Shown here: in pieces, positions 55,792-64,000 of the stretch
Numbering within the stretch: position 1 is the first letter of the stretch
Layout: every line of letters starts with the position of its first letter
From: Cognatundibacterium jejuense
Lineage (GTDB): Bacteria > Pseudomonadota > Gammaproteobacteria > Burkholderiales > Burkholderiaceae_D
NCBI RefSeq assembly: GCF_014284255.1
Contig: NZ_JACOFV010000001.1
Location: 124,001-188,000, forward strand
DNA length: 64,000 nucleotides
Direction: 5' to 3'
The notes under the pieces: generated by a model
What the model was told of the DNA's origin: nothing
Database searches by the model: none
Seen by the model: the letters and a program-made list of their open reading frames with translations, nothing else
Position numbers and translations under genes: made by a program

Positions 55792-55807
55792 CTGTATTTT
55801 TATACAG
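55792..55807. promoter_or_regulatory. SOS box 2 of lexA
   Basis: CTGTATTTTTATACAG, one base away from box 1. Two adjacent boxes also occur at E. coli lexA. Confidence 0.92.
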
Positions 55808-55992
55808 TGGAGCAATATGTGCAAGGGAATTTTTGATTTAATTGAGATTTAAGCAAAAATTCTTCAACGGTGTTGCAGCGCTTCTTATTGTGCTTGGTTT
55901 TATTTTCAGTGCGTACAGTGACTGTGAAATGTTGCATATATTCTAAAAAAGCCATGTTTTATGTGCTTTTACGATCTATGTGCCTGAATTAA

Positions 55993-56021
55993 TTGAATAA
56001 ATCAAAAAAGTGAGTTATTAT
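55993..56021 (+). promoter_or_regulatory. Candidate sigma70 promoter of the rpsF operon
   Basis: TTGAAT (55993-55998), 17-base spacer, TATTAT (56016-56021). About 65 bases of leader lie before the rpsF start. Confidence 0.72.
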
Positions 56022-56092
56022 CATCGGCTTTCCTCTTCCTGCACTCGTCTTGACGCCGAGGCAGGCTATTTTATTGTCCACAAGGAGAATAT

Positions 56093-56461
56093 ATGCGTCA
56101 TTATGAAATCGTATTTATCGTACATCCCGATCAAAGCGAGCAAGTTCCTGCGATGATCGAACGTTACAAAGCTAGCGTTGTTGCACGTGGTGGTCAGGTT
56201 CACCGCGTTGAAGACTGGGGCCGTCGTCAACTGGCTTACATGATTCAAAAATTGGCTAAAGCACACTATGTTTGCATGAACATCGAGTGCGATGCAGAAA
56301 CATTGCTTGAGCTGGAAACAGCATTCAAATTCAATGATGCTGTTCTGCGTCACCTGACAGTCAAAATGAAAAAAGCTGAAACAACTCCATCTCCAATGAT
56401 GAAAGCTGTTCAAAAAGAAGACGCAGCTAAAGCACAGCGCGTTGAAGCACCAGCTGCTTAA
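56093..56461 (+). CDS. rpsF: 30S ribosomal protein S6
   Basis: 122 residues. [13 protein letters not shown] at the N-terminus and the core [24 protein letters not shown]. First gene of the S6 operon. AAGGAG precedes the ATG. Confidence 0.97.
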   Translation: MRHYEIVFIVHPDQSEQVPAMIERYKASVVARGGQVHRVEDWGRRQLAYMIQKLAKAHYVCMNIECDAETLLELETAFKFNDAVLRHLTVKMKKAETTPSPMMKAVQKEDAAKAQRVEAPAA

Positions 56462-56494
56462 TTTTTGATTTGAAGAAGGTCGTATAAAAAGAAA

Positions 56495-56794
56495 GTGAAC
56501 CAATTAAAACTCGTGGCGCGCATTGTTGAGAAATCAGCCTTGCGATATACGCCAGCAGGGGTGCCTATTGCAGCAGCAGTGCTGATACATGGTTCGCAGC
56601 AAACAGAAGCAAATATTGATCGAAAAGTAGAATTTGAAATAAATGCCCAGGCAGCTGGAAGTATTTCAAAACAATTTGATGATTTGCCTCTTGATGTTGA
56701 AATGGTGTTCACTGGATTTTTAGCACGTAAAAATCGCAACAGCAAAAGTCTCGTGTTTCACATTAATGAAATCGGGACGAATTTACTAGATTAG
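56495..56794 (+). CDS. priB: Primosomal replication protein N (PriB)
   Basis: 99 residues with a GTG start. Single OB-fold related to SSB (LVARIVEKSALRYTPAGVPIAAAVLIH). Takes part in replication restart. Located between rpsF and rpsR as in E. coli. Confidence 0.93.
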   Translation: MNQLKLVARIVEKSALRYTPAGVPIAAAVLIHGSQQTEANIDRKVEFEINAQAAGSISKQFDDLPLDVEMVFTGFLARKNRNSKSLVFHINEIGTNLLD

Positions 56795-56803
56795 GAGCCT
56801 AAA

Positions 56804-57088
56804 ATGGCATTCGGTAAAAAATTTGATAAAAGCAAATTGAAGCAAAAGCGTCAGCAACAAAATCCTTTGTTCAAACGCAAAAAATTCTGCCGCTTCACAG
56901 CAGCAGGTGTAGAACAAGTTGATTACAAAGACATCGACACATTGAAAGATTTCGTGCAAGAAAACGGCAAAATTATGCCAGCACGTTTGACAGGTACTAA
57001 AGCTAAGTACCAACGTCAAGTTGATACAGCGATCAAGCGCGCACGTTATTTAGCGTTGTTGGCTTACACAGATCTGCATAACGCGTAA
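56804..57088 (+). CDS. rpsR: 30S ribosomal protein S18
   Basis: 94 residues with [28 protein letters not shown] and the binding region [22 protein letters not shown]. Likely target of RimI, encoded elsewhere in this window. Confidence 0.97.
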   Translation: MAFGKKFDKSKLKQKRQQQNPLFKRKKFCRFTAAGVEQVDYKDIDTLKDFVQENGKIMPARLTGTKAKYQRQVDTAIKRARYLALLAYTDLHNA

Positions 57089-57114
57089 TTGACGACAAGT
57101 ACTAGGAGAAAAAT

Positions 57115-57567
57115 ATGCAAGTTATTCTGATGGATAAAGTCGTTAATCTCGGCAATCTCGGTGATGTAGTTAAAGTGAAAGACGGTTACGCTCGTAACTT
57201 CTTGATCCCACAACGTATGGCTCGTCGTGCAACTGCAACTGCAATTGCTGAGTTCGAAGCGAAACGTGCTGAATTGGAAAAAGCAGCGGCAGCTAAATTG
57301 GCAGCAGCACAAGCTCAAGGCGAAAAATTGGAAGGTTCTACCGTCCAAATCACGCAAAAATCTGGTGTTGATGGTCGTTTGTTTGGTTCCGTTACTAACT
57401 TTGACATCGCTGAAGCGTTGGCAAAGCATGGCGTTACTGTAGAAAAAGCACAAGTACGTTTGCCACAAGGTCCGTTGAAGACTGCTGGTGACCACTCCGT
57501 TTCTGTTGCGTTGCATACAGACGTAGTAGTCAACGTTACTGTTTCAGTGATCGGCGAGCACGCTTAA
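57115..57567 (+). CDS. rplI: 50S ribosomal protein L9
   Basis: 150 residues. Starts [30 protein letters not shown], the L9 signature, then a long Ala/Lys helix and C-terminal domain. Confidence 0.97.
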   Translation: MQVILMDKVVNLGNLGDVVKVKDGYARNFLIPQRMARRATATAIAEFEAKRAELEKAAAAKLAAAQAQGEKLEGSTVQITQKSGVDGRLFGSVTNFDIAEALAKHGVTVEKAQVRLPQGPLKTAGDHSVSVALHTDVVVNVTVSVIGEHA

Positions 57568-57589
57568 TAGCGGGTTCAATGCTTACTTT

Positions 57590-57620
57590 AAAAAAGCCGG
57601 GTTTTCCCGGCTTTTTTTAT
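57590..57620 (+). terminator. Terminator of the S6-L9 operon
   Basis: GCCGGG-TTTT-CCCGGC with A-run before and T-run after. Confidence 0.93.
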
Positions 57621-57723
57621 GAGTGTTAAAAATAATTTATATGATTTTTATGATGTTGTTTGAAAAAAACATCTCGTTATTCTCGTCATTTGTATCTAAT
57701 AGTAACTCGATTTAGCAGGTATA

Positions 57724-59121
57724 ATGCGCGCCATGAAAGCCGCTTCTGATCCACAAATTGACGCTATTCGCGTCCCTCCACATTCCATTGAAGCAGAGCA
57801 ATCTGTTCTTGGTGGCCTCTTGCTAGATAATGCCGCCTGGGATCGTATTGCTGACTTTATTGGTGAGGATGATTTCTATCGCTATGATCATCGCATTATC
57901 TTTCAATGCATGGTTAAGCTTATCAATGGCTCCAAGCCTGCTGACGTCATTACTGTTTTTGAGGCCCTTAATAGCGCCGGTAAAGCGGATGATGTTGGTG
58001 GCTTAAGCTACCTGAATGCCCTTGCACAAAACACGCCATCTGCCGCCAACATTCGCCGTTATGCGGAGATTGTACGGGACCGCGGTGTGTTGCGTAAATT
58101 GATTACTGTCTCAGACGAAATCGCTGGCAATGCGTTTAACCCTCAGGGTAAAGAAGTGAAGCAAATGCTTGACGAGGCAGAGTCTAAAATCTTTGCTATT
58201 GCCGAAGAAGGATCTCGCGGCGCACAAGGTTTTCAGGCAATTCAGCCTTTACTGACGCAAGTCGTTGAGCGTATTGATGAGTTGTATAACCGGGATAACC
58301 AAAATGATATTACTGGTGTGCCGACCGGTTTCGTAGATCTAGATAAAATGACCTCGGGTTTGCAGCCTGGTGATTTGATTATTGTCGCTGGTCGTCCATC
58401 GATGGGTAAAACGGCGTTCTCGCTCAATATTGGTGAAAACGTGGCAATTGATAGCGGTTTGCCTGTTGCCGTGTTCTCCATGGAGATGGGTGGTGCCCAA
58501 TTGGCGATGCGTATGCTGGGTTCCGTAGGTCGTTTGGATCAGAGTCGTTTGCGTGTTGGTAAATTAAGCGATGAAGATTGGCCACGTCTGACTCATGCGA
58601 TCCAAAAAATGAACGATGCGCAACTATATATCGATGAAACGCCGGCGTTGAGTTCGATTGAGTTGCGTGCCCGTTCACGTCGTTTAGCGCGTCAGTGTGG
58701 TAAGTTGGGTTTGATTATTGTCGATTATTTGCAGTTGATGTCCGCCAACGTTGCCGGTGAAAATCGTGCGACTGAAATTTCGGAAATTTCCCGAAACTTA
58801 AAAGGTCTGGCAAAAGAATTGCACTGCCCGGTAATCGCGCTCTCCCAGTTGAATCGTTCATTGGAGCAACGCCCAAATAAACGTCCGGTGATGTCGGATT
58901 TGCGTGAATCCGGCGCTATTGAGCAGGATGCTGACGTGATTATGTTTATTTACCGCGATCAGGTTTATAACCCCGATTCGCCGGATAAAGGTACCGCAGA
59001 AATTATTATTGGTAAACAGCGTAATGGTCCGATTGGTAGTGTGCGCCTGACCTTCCTTGGCGAATACACCAAGTTTGATAATTATGTTGGTTCGTTGTCT
59101 GTCTACGGAGACAGTGAGTAA
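57724..59121 (+). CDS. dnaB: Replicative DNA helicase DnaB
   Basis: 465 residues, normal length. N-terminal domain (PPHSIEAEQSVLGGLLLDN), RecA-like C-terminal domain with Walker A GRPSMGKTAF and the loops LSQLNRSLEQRPNKRP and MSDLRESGAIEQDADVI. Start at ATG 57724 (AGG four bases before) or ATG 57733. A TATAAT at 57720-57725 overlaps the first codon. Confidence 0.96.
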   Translation: MRAMKAASDPQIDAIRVPPHSIEAEQSVLGGLLLDNAAWDRIADFIGEDDFYRYDHRIIFQCMVKLINGSKPADVITVFEALNSAGKADDVGGLSYLNALAQNTPSAANIRRYAEIVRDRGVLRKLITVSDEIAGNAFNPQGKEVKQMLDEAESKIFAIAEEGSRGAQGFQAIQPLLTQVVERIDELYNRDNQNDITGVPTGFVDLDKMTSGLQPGDLIIVAGRPSMGKTAFSLNIGENVAIDSGLPVAVFSMEMGGAQLAMRMLGSVGRLDQSRLRVGKLSDEDWPRLTHAIQKMNDAQLYIDETPALSSIELRARSRRLARQCGKLGLIIVDYLQLMSANVAGENRATEISEISRNLKGLAKELHCPVIALSQLNRSLEQRPNKRPVMSDLRESGAIEQDADVIMFIYRDQVYNPDSPDKGTAEIIIGKQRNGPIGSVRLTFLGEYTKFDNYVGSLSVYGDSE

Positions 59122-59231
59122 TGCTGATTTGAAGCCGCTGAATTATTTGCAGCGGAAAATTTTAAGTGCATATGTATTTTTAACATGTGCAAGTTGTAAC
59201 CCTATTAGTTTCTATTTTCAGTGAGAAAAAA

Positions 59232-59858
59232 ATGTTTGGACGCTTGATGCCTACCGAAGGTAAATTCTTTGAACTCTTCAATCAGCACGGTGAATTGTGC
59301 GTTAAAGGGGCGAAGGAAATGCTTGCCTTGATGACCAATTTTGATGATCTCGAAAGTCGTGTTCATGCAATAGAAACGATTGAAAAGCAAGCAGATACGG
59401 TCACGTTCAATACAATAGAATTGCTGCATAAGACATTTATCACGCCAATCGACAGAGATGATATTCATAAGTTGATCACTAGGATGGACGATATTTTGGA
59501 TCTGCTTGAGGATGCTGCGCAGACGATATCTTTGTATGACATACGTGAAATCACTCCTGAGGCGAAACGTTTGGCAGAACTATGCCTGGCTTGTGCTGAA
59601 AAAGTGAAAGCGGCAGTGGCATTGCTGCCAAACATGAGTAATTCGCGCGAAATTCTGACTATCTGCGAGGAAATTGATCGCATTGAATCTGATGCTGATC
59701 ATGTCATGCGTGCAGCGATGTCAAAACTGTTCCGTGATGAGCCAGATGTGCGCAATTTGATTAAATTGAAAGCAATCTACGAAATTCTGGAAACAGTGAC
59801 GGATCGTTGCGAAGATGTGGCCAATATTATTGAAGGCATTATTGTTGAGAATGCCTGA
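59232..59858 (+). CDS. DUF47-family PhoU-like protein
   Basis: 208 residues from ATG 59232; the frame from 59187 adds unrelated sequence. All-helical, PhoU-like, with LMPTEGKFFELFNQHGELCVKGAKEML near the start and IDRIESDADHVM later. In this place, next to pit, it likely restrains phosphate transport. 108 bp precede the pit start. Confidence 0.9.
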   Translation: MFGRLMPTEGKFFELFNQHGELCVKGAKEMLALMTNFDDLESRVHAIETIEKQADTVTFNTIELLHKTFITPIDRDDIHKLITRMDDILDLLEDAAQTISLYDIREITPEAKRLAELCLACAEKVKAAVALLPNMSNSREILTICEEIDRIESDADHVMRAAMSKLFRDEPDVRNLIKLKAIYEILETVTDRCEDVANIIEGIIVENA

Positions 59859-59966
59859 TAGTGGTATCGATGTGCCGGGGTCGTACTATTAGCGATCCCG
59901 GTGCGAAGTTGTTGAAAAAAATTTTACCCTCCCATGAGGGTAAGTAAAATAGAGTTGATTTTCCCC

Positions 59967-60974
59967 ATGCAAACCTTCCAGATCAGCATACAAGTTCTTG
60001 TTTTTTTGATTGCGCTGGCAATCTTGTTTGACTTCATTAATGGTTTTCATGACGCGGCTAATGCGATCGCTACCGTCGTATCTACCGGTGTTTTAAAGCC
60101 ACAAACGGCCGTCGCGATGGCTGCATTCTTCAACGTGATTGCCGTCTTGTTTTTTCCTTTAACTGTAGCCGCAACCGTAGGTAAGGGGACGATTGATCCT
60201 GCGATTGTTGATCAATACGTGATATTTGGGGCTTTGACCGGCGCCGTGTTCTGGAACCTCGTGACCTGGTACTTTGGCATTCCTTCGTCTTCTTCGCATG
60301 CTTTAATTGGTGGTTTGGTAGGTGCAGCGGTGGCCAAATCCGGTACCGGAAGTCTGGTTGCTTCAGGTCTGGTAAAAACCATTGTCTTCATCGTGGTTTC
60401 ACCATTGCTGGGCTTTGTGCTTGGCTCGCTCATGATGTTGATTGTTTCATGGTTGTTTGTGCGTTCCACGCCGATGAAGGTTGATAAGTGGTTTAGACGT
60501 TTGCAATTGTTGTCAGCATCCATGTATAGCCTCGGCCACGGTGGCAATGATGCGCAAAAAACCATTGGCATTATCTGGATGTTACTCATTGCTAGCGGCC
60601 ATTTGGCACCAAATGACGGAATTCCCGTCTGGGTGATTGCGCTTTGTTATAGCGCGATTGGCTTGGGTACCTTGTTTGGTGGTTGGCGCATTGTGCAAAC
60701 AATGGGACAAAAAATTACTAAGTTGAAGCCAGTCGGAGGTTTTTGTGCTGAAACCGGTGGTGCTATTACTTTATTTATCGCTACTGCAATGGGTATTCCG
60801 GTGTCGACTACGCATACCATTACTGGCGCTATTGTTGGTGTGGGGTCGGCGCAAAAAATGTCTGCCGTGCGCTGGGGCGTCGCGGGTAATATTGTGTGGG
60901 CGTGGATATTGACGATTCCTGCATCTGCTTTCGTTGCTGCAGTCGCTTGGTGGATAGGGCATCACGTACTTTGA
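59967..60974 (+). CDS. pit: Inorganic phosphate transporter, PiT family
   Basis: 335 residues from ATG 59967. PiT signature FDFINGFHDAANAIATVVSTGVL, the second copy SLGHGGNDAQKTIG, and about 10 membrane segments. Low-affinity metal-phosphate uptake. DUF47 partner upstream; both probably in one unit. An upstream ATG at 59934 is less likely. Confidence 0.92.
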   Translation: MQTFQISIQVLVFLIALAILFDFINGFHDAANAIATVVSTGVLKPQTAVAMAAFFNVIAVLFFPLTVAATVGKGTIDPAIVDQYVIFGALTGAVFWNLVTWYFGIPSSSSHALIGGLVGAAVAKSGTGSLVASGLVKTIVFIVVSPLLGFVLGSLMMLIVSWLFVRSTPMKVDKWFRRLQLLSASMYSLGHGGNDAQKTIGIIWMLLIASGHLAPNDGIPVWVIALCYSAIGLGTLFGGWRIVQTMGQKITKLKPVGGFCAETGGAITLFIATAMGIPVSTTHTITGAIVGVGSAQKMSAVRWGVAGNIVWAWILTIPASAFVAAVAWWIGHHVL

Positions 60975-60996
60975 TTTTCACCTGAGCTGGCAAAAA

Positions 60997-61037
60997 TAAA
61001 AAACCGCGTATGACGTTTTGTCTGTGCGGTTTTTTAT
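60997..61037. terminator. Terminator between pit and the LytTR regulator gene
   Basis: AAAACCGC and GCGGTTTT with a loop of about 18 bases; A/T runs allow both directions. Confidence 0.82.
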
Positions 61038-61052
61038 ATTGATGTTGAGTGC

Positions 61053-61811
61053 TTACATTTGTTTAAATAGGTGGACAAAGCTTCTCGATACCTCGAGCTT
61101 TTCGGTTGAGCCTTTGATCTGAACCAAATGCCGTCCGCGTAAGTCGCGTACCACGCCGGAAATAGCTTTGGCGTTAACTAAGGTGGAGCGATGAATTTGC
61201 CAAAATAAAGCGGGATCAAGTTCTTCTGATAGGTCTCGCACTGGTTTGCGGATCAGTGCCTCATAGCTCCCCGTTTGCACCCTGGTGTACTTTTCATCTG
61301 ATTGGAAAAAGAGAATTTCTTCGACAGGGATTAAGCGTAACTCTTGTCCAATCGATGCTTGTATCCATTGCAGATAATTTGGTTTGCTGGCGATTCCCAT
61401 TTGTTTCGCTAACTGGCTCAACATAGCGCTCATGTCGTTTGGCTGCGTATGACTATTCAGGCGCGATTTGAGGCGATCAACAGTTTTGCTGAGTCGATCA
61501 ACATCGGCAGGTTTGAGTACATAATCAACTGCACCGTGATCAAATGCTTCTATCGCATATTGGTCATAGGCAGTGATGAAAACGATATGTGCTTTATTGC
61601 CAATTTCTTTTGCTGCCTCTAAGCCGGTTTTTACGGGCATACGTATATCCAGAAAGACCAGGTCCGGTTGGTGCTTTTCAACGAGCTGGATAGCTTCTTC
61701 ACCATTTTTTGCTTCTTCTAGTATTTCCAGTTCTGGCCACACCTGTTCCAGGCGTGACTTAAGTTGGTCACGCATTAGTCTTTCATCATCAGCGAGAATT
61801 GCGGTTGGCAT
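61053..61811 (-). CDS. LytTR-family response regulator
   Basis: 252 residues from ATG 61811, with the kinase stop 6 bases before. Receiver domain (ADDERLMRD..., phospho-Asp55 in VFLDIRMPV, Lys in YVLKPAD) and a LytTR DNA-binding domain (LIPVEEILFFQSDEKYTRV...RSTLVNAKAIS). Longer frame to 61856 lies within the kinase gene. AlgR/LytR-like; targets unknown. Confidence 0.93.
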   Translation of the reverse strand: MPTAILADDERLMRDQLKSRLEQVWPELEILEEAKNGEEAIQLVEKHQPDLVFLDIRMPVKTGLEAAKEIGNKAHIVFITAYDQYAIEAFDHGAVDYVLKPADVDRLSKTVDRLKSRLNSHTQPNDMSAMLSQLAKQMGIASKPNYLQWIQASIGQELRLIPVEEILFFQSDEKYTRVQTGSYEALIRKPVRDLSEELDPALFWQIHRSTLVNAKAISGVVRDLRGRHLVQIKGSTEKLEVSRSFVHLFKQM

Positions 61812-61816
61812 AGTTT

Positions 61817-63121
61817 TTAATTGGCTAATTCGTAAGGGATTTCTATAGTAACGCAAACTCCGCTTGGTTGATTGGGGGTAATAATCATTTGGCCTTTTTC
61901 TTTGTAAATAAGCTTCAGCCGTTCGCGAATATTTTGTAAACCAAGACCAGTACCGTTGCTAGGCATAGCGCCAAAGCCTAAACCATTGTCGCTGACGCTG
62001 ACGCGTAATTTATTATGAGCAACTTCGGCGCGGAATTGTATGGTGCCGCCATCCTCTTTGCATTCTAAGCCATGCTTAATCGCATTTTCTACCAGAGATT
62101 GCAGCATCATCGGTGGGAACGAGGCGCTACGCAATCCTTCTGGCATGTTGAAATCGACATTGAGCCTCTCTTCCATACGCATTTTAAGTAAATCGAGATA
62201 AGACTTGATCATATCAGCCTCGCGGCCGAGATTCGTGGTGGTGGCATTTTCACGCATCTGTGGTAAAACGGCGCGGAGATAGCTGATCAGGCTGCGTTGC
62301 ATTGCTGCCGCACGTGGTGGATCCGTTTCAATCAGATGTTCAACTGACGCCAGAGTGTTAAACAAGAAATGTGGTTCTACCTGAGCCTGCATCATTTGCA
62401 TTTGTGCTTCGCTTACCTGACGCAGCAGTGATTCTCTTTCTGCTGCAAGGCCTGCTGCCTTGGCCTTTTCTTCGGCGCGGACTTTTCCACCCATCAGTAC
62501 TTTCATGCCAAACAGGCCAAAAATTGCAAGGAGGACGAAGTTTACAAACCATTTGGAAGAGGTTTTTTTGTAGCTACGTACTTCTTCATCGGCTGCGTCT
62601 GCAACGGCATTGTTAATTTCGTCACCAATTTCTTTCGCGACTTCAGGGGGGAGCTTGATGTGGATATCATCTCCTGAGGTGTGTACTTTATTTGGCTCTG
62701 TTGTTGTTTCACTTGATGCTGATTCTGGTGGTGTCGCTGGCGTCGGGGGTGGGGGTGGGTCCACGCGTACTTTTGCACCGTTGCTGTCAATTTCGATTTG
62801 TTTTGCTTTGCCATCGCCATTGTTTTTTCGAATATGTATACCGGTGTCATCAATTTCTATGTTCGTGTCATCGTCCAGCGATTGTGGATTGCGTTTTTGC
62901 TTCTGAGCGTGCTTGTTGTTAGTGATAACAATGCTTTCTTTGGAGGTGAAAAGCATATCCTGGAGAATGGCACCCGCGGTCATGGTGATGATGGCAAAAA
63001 GAAAGAACTTCCACCAAGAGAGCTTAGTCACCCATGCTGCTGTTTTATCAAAACTAATACTCAGCCAAAGGCGTATTTCTTTGATAGCTTCTTTGATCGA
63101 TTGCATGGTAGATGGGGTCAT
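61817..63121 (-). CDS. LytS-type sensor histidine kinase with large extracytoplasmic region
   Basis: 434 residues from ATG 63121. TM1 at about 36-54, extracytoplasmic part 58-190, TM2 at about 191-209, then a short coiled segment (213-247), the phosphoacceptor His251 in VEPHFLFNTLASVEHLI and an ATPase domain with MMLQSLVENAIKHG, SDNGLGF and GTGLGLQNIRERL. Extracytoplasmic part has IEID-x2-G-x3-R twice, a run of Pro (DPPPPPTP) and a Ser/Thr stretch. Upstream of its regulator with 5 bp between, so a two-gene operon. Confidence 0.92.
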   Translation of the reverse strand: MTPSTMQSIKEAIKEIRLWLSISFDKTAAWVTKLSWWKFFLFAIITMTAGAILQDMLFTSKESIVITNNKHAQKQKRNPQSLDDDTNIEIDDTGIHIRKNNGDGKAKQIEIDSNGAKVRVDPPPPPTPATPPESASSETTTEPNKVHTSGDDIHIKLPPEVAKEIGDEINNAVADAADEEVRSYKKTSSKWFVNFVLLAIFGLFGMKVLMGGKVRAEEKAKAAGLAAERESLLRQVSEAQMQMMQAQVEPHFLFNTLASVEHLIETDPPRAAAMQRSLISYLRAVLPQMRENATTTNLGREADMIKSYLDLLKMRMEERLNVDFNMPEGLRSASFPPMMLQSLVENAIKHGLECKEDGGTIQFRAEVAHNKLRVSVSDNGLGFGAMPSNGTGLGLQNIRERLKLIYKEKGQMIITPNQPSGVCVTIEIPYELAN

Positions 63122-63284
63122 ATCTTTTCGCCTCGTTTCTCTTGGTGCGCATAACTTATTGCTAGTTGTGAGCACCGTTGTTTCAAAAATATTATTGAAT
63201 TCATTTGCCAGATGTTGTTACTGTAAATAATCAGGCTTGAATTCGCTATCGGTATGCGATAGTCGGCAAAATCTCGGGAGTAGA

Positions 63285-63322
63285 ATGAAAAATAGGCGGC
63301 ACGACTGTTGCGTACCGCCTAT
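63285..63322 (-). terminator. Terminator of the EAL-domain gene (minus strand)
   Basis: ATAGGCGG and CCGCCTAT with 15-base loop, followed on the minus strand by TTTTTCATT. Confidence 0.75.
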
Positions 63323-63344
63323 CTGCTCAAGCTTCAAAAGAAGT

Positions 63345-64000
63345 TCAGATGTTTTCTTTTTGCTTCAACCATGCATGAAGATCAGTTCTGGTGAGCGGTT
63401 TTGCATAGAAGTAGCCCTGCGCGAGATGGCAGCCGAAGCTGATCAGGGTGTCTGCTTGCATCTGATTTTCCACACCTTCTGCAATGATCGACAGGCCAAG
63501 ATTTTGTCCAAGCTGAACAATCATCTTGGCAATGCTGCCTTCGTTTGTATCAAGCTGGATGTCATTGACGAATGCGCGATCGATTTTTAATTTGTCGACA
63601 TCGAGTTTTTGCAAGTGACTTAAAGATGAAAAACCAGTACCGAAATCATCAATAGAAATGCTAACGCCCAATTGCTTGATCTGATGTAAGGTCTTGATCA
63701 AGAGATCGGGGTCTTTCATTGCCATCGACTCAGTAATTTCGAGCTCTACAAATTTAGGAGGGGCCTTCGTTTCTTCAAGTGCCTTGTGCAGTGTTTGCAT
63801 GAACAATGGGTGGGAGAATTGCGCCTGTGATACGTTGATGGCCATTTGGAAATCGACATAGCCAAGGCTACGTAAATGAACCAGCTCATGGCAGGCACTG
63901 CGTAATACCCATTCACCAATATCAACGATCAGGCCCGAGTATTCTGCAATCGGAATAAATTGGTCGGGAGGGACAAATTTTCCGTCATCAGTTTTCCAGC
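63345..64000 (-). CDS. EAL-domain (c-di-GMP phosphodiesterase) protein, C-terminal part
   Basis: Runs out of the window at 64000; about 217 residues of the C-terminus are visible. EAL catalytic-core motifs: FVELEITESM, SISIDDFGTGFSSLSHLQKLDVDKLKIDRAFV (metal-site DDFGTG and K), and IIAEGVENQMQADTLISFGCHLAQGYFYAKPL. The visible sequence also has FVPPDQFIPIAEYSGLI from the start of the EAL domain; the EAL tripeptide itself lies outside the window. Likely hydrolyses c-di-GMP to pGpG; any GGDEF or sensor domain is outside the window. Confidence 0.9.
   Translation of the reverse strand, partial: WKTDDGKFVPPDQFIPIAEYSGLIVDIGEWVLRSACHELVHLRSLGYVDFQMAINVSQAQFSHPLFMQTLHKALEETKAPPKFVELEITESMAMKDPDLLIKTLHQIKQLGVSISIDDFGTGFSSLSHLQKLDVDKLKIDRAFVNDIQLDTNEGSIAKMIVQLGQNLGLSIIAEGVENQMQADTLISFGCHLAQGYFYAKPLTRTDLHAWLKQKENI

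Noticed and set aside
62371..63230. Several plus-strand frames opposite the LytS-type kinase
   Set aside because: They mirror the coding constraint of the kinase on the other strand.
1..64000. CRISPR array or cas genes, intact prophage, intact insertion sequence
   Set aside because: No regularly spaced repeats, transposase or phage structural genes were found.

Overview
The window reads as chromosomal DNA of a betaproteobacterium in Burkholderiales, most like Oxalobacteraceae (Undibacterium/Herminiimonas type). The evidence is the tRNA-Leu–tig–clpP–clpX–lon block, the rpsF–priB–rpsR–rplI–dnaB order, squalene synthesis by hpnCDE, a LexA of Oxalobacteraceae length, MCPs ending in a WEEF tail and moderate GC. 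This assignment comes from recalled gene orders and protein families, not from a database search.

Layout. 1-10.5 kb: end of a fumarylacetoacetate-hydrolase-family gene, an orphan ABC binding protein, a patatin joined to an outer-membrane barrel, a CysB-like regulator with HAD phosphatase and methyltransferase, an SCP2 protein, a zinc-ribbon protein, a 2Fe-2S ferredoxin, a CapA-like protein and a thioesterase. 10.5-19.4 kb: cold-shock protein, chemoreceptor, LysR regulator, haloacid dehalogenase, malate synthase, DUF1415 protein, aspartate kinase and tRNA-Ser(GCU). 19.4-20.7 kb: a scar of gene fragments beside that tRNA. These are a start-less, nonsense-interrupted reading frame on the minus strand, a piece of a large polymorphic-toxin/RHS-like protein, and the 3' end of a type II thioesterase gene. 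20.7-30.5 kb: PAS histidine kinase, periplasmic binding protein, CoA transferase, bestrophin, HpaR-like MarR regulator with a long palindrome, DHH phosphoesterase and Kup potassium transporter.

30.5-47.4 kb: two identical tRNA-Arg(ACG) genes in a 138-bp duplicated unit, thioredoxin-like protein, tsaB–rimI–uracil-DNA glycosylase–DUF1853 operon, lplT, radA, hpnDE, a lipoprotein with an internal triplicate repeat, an M24 peptidase, hpnC and an RND efflux pair. 47.6-61 kb: housekeeping core with tRNA-Leu(UAG), tig, clpP, clpX, lon, an orphan exported protein, lexA with two SOS boxes, the S6/PriB/S18/L9 operon, dnaB and the DUF47–Pit phosphate-uptake pair. 61-64 kb: LytS/LytTR-type two-component system and the C-terminal part of an EAL-domain protein cut by the window end.

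Most of the window is ordinary core genome. I found no CRISPR array, intact prophage, intact insertion sequence or complete undescribed system. The best candidates for a second look are the fragment scar at 19.4-20.7 kb, the three-repeat lipoprotein, the DUF1853 protein with a nuclease-like motif beside a DNA glycosylase, the unusual extracytoplasmic region of the LytS-type kinase, and several well-formed palindromes without assigned regulators. Many starts were moved from the longest possible frame to an internal start codon with a better ribosome-binding site or signal peptide; each entry says so.
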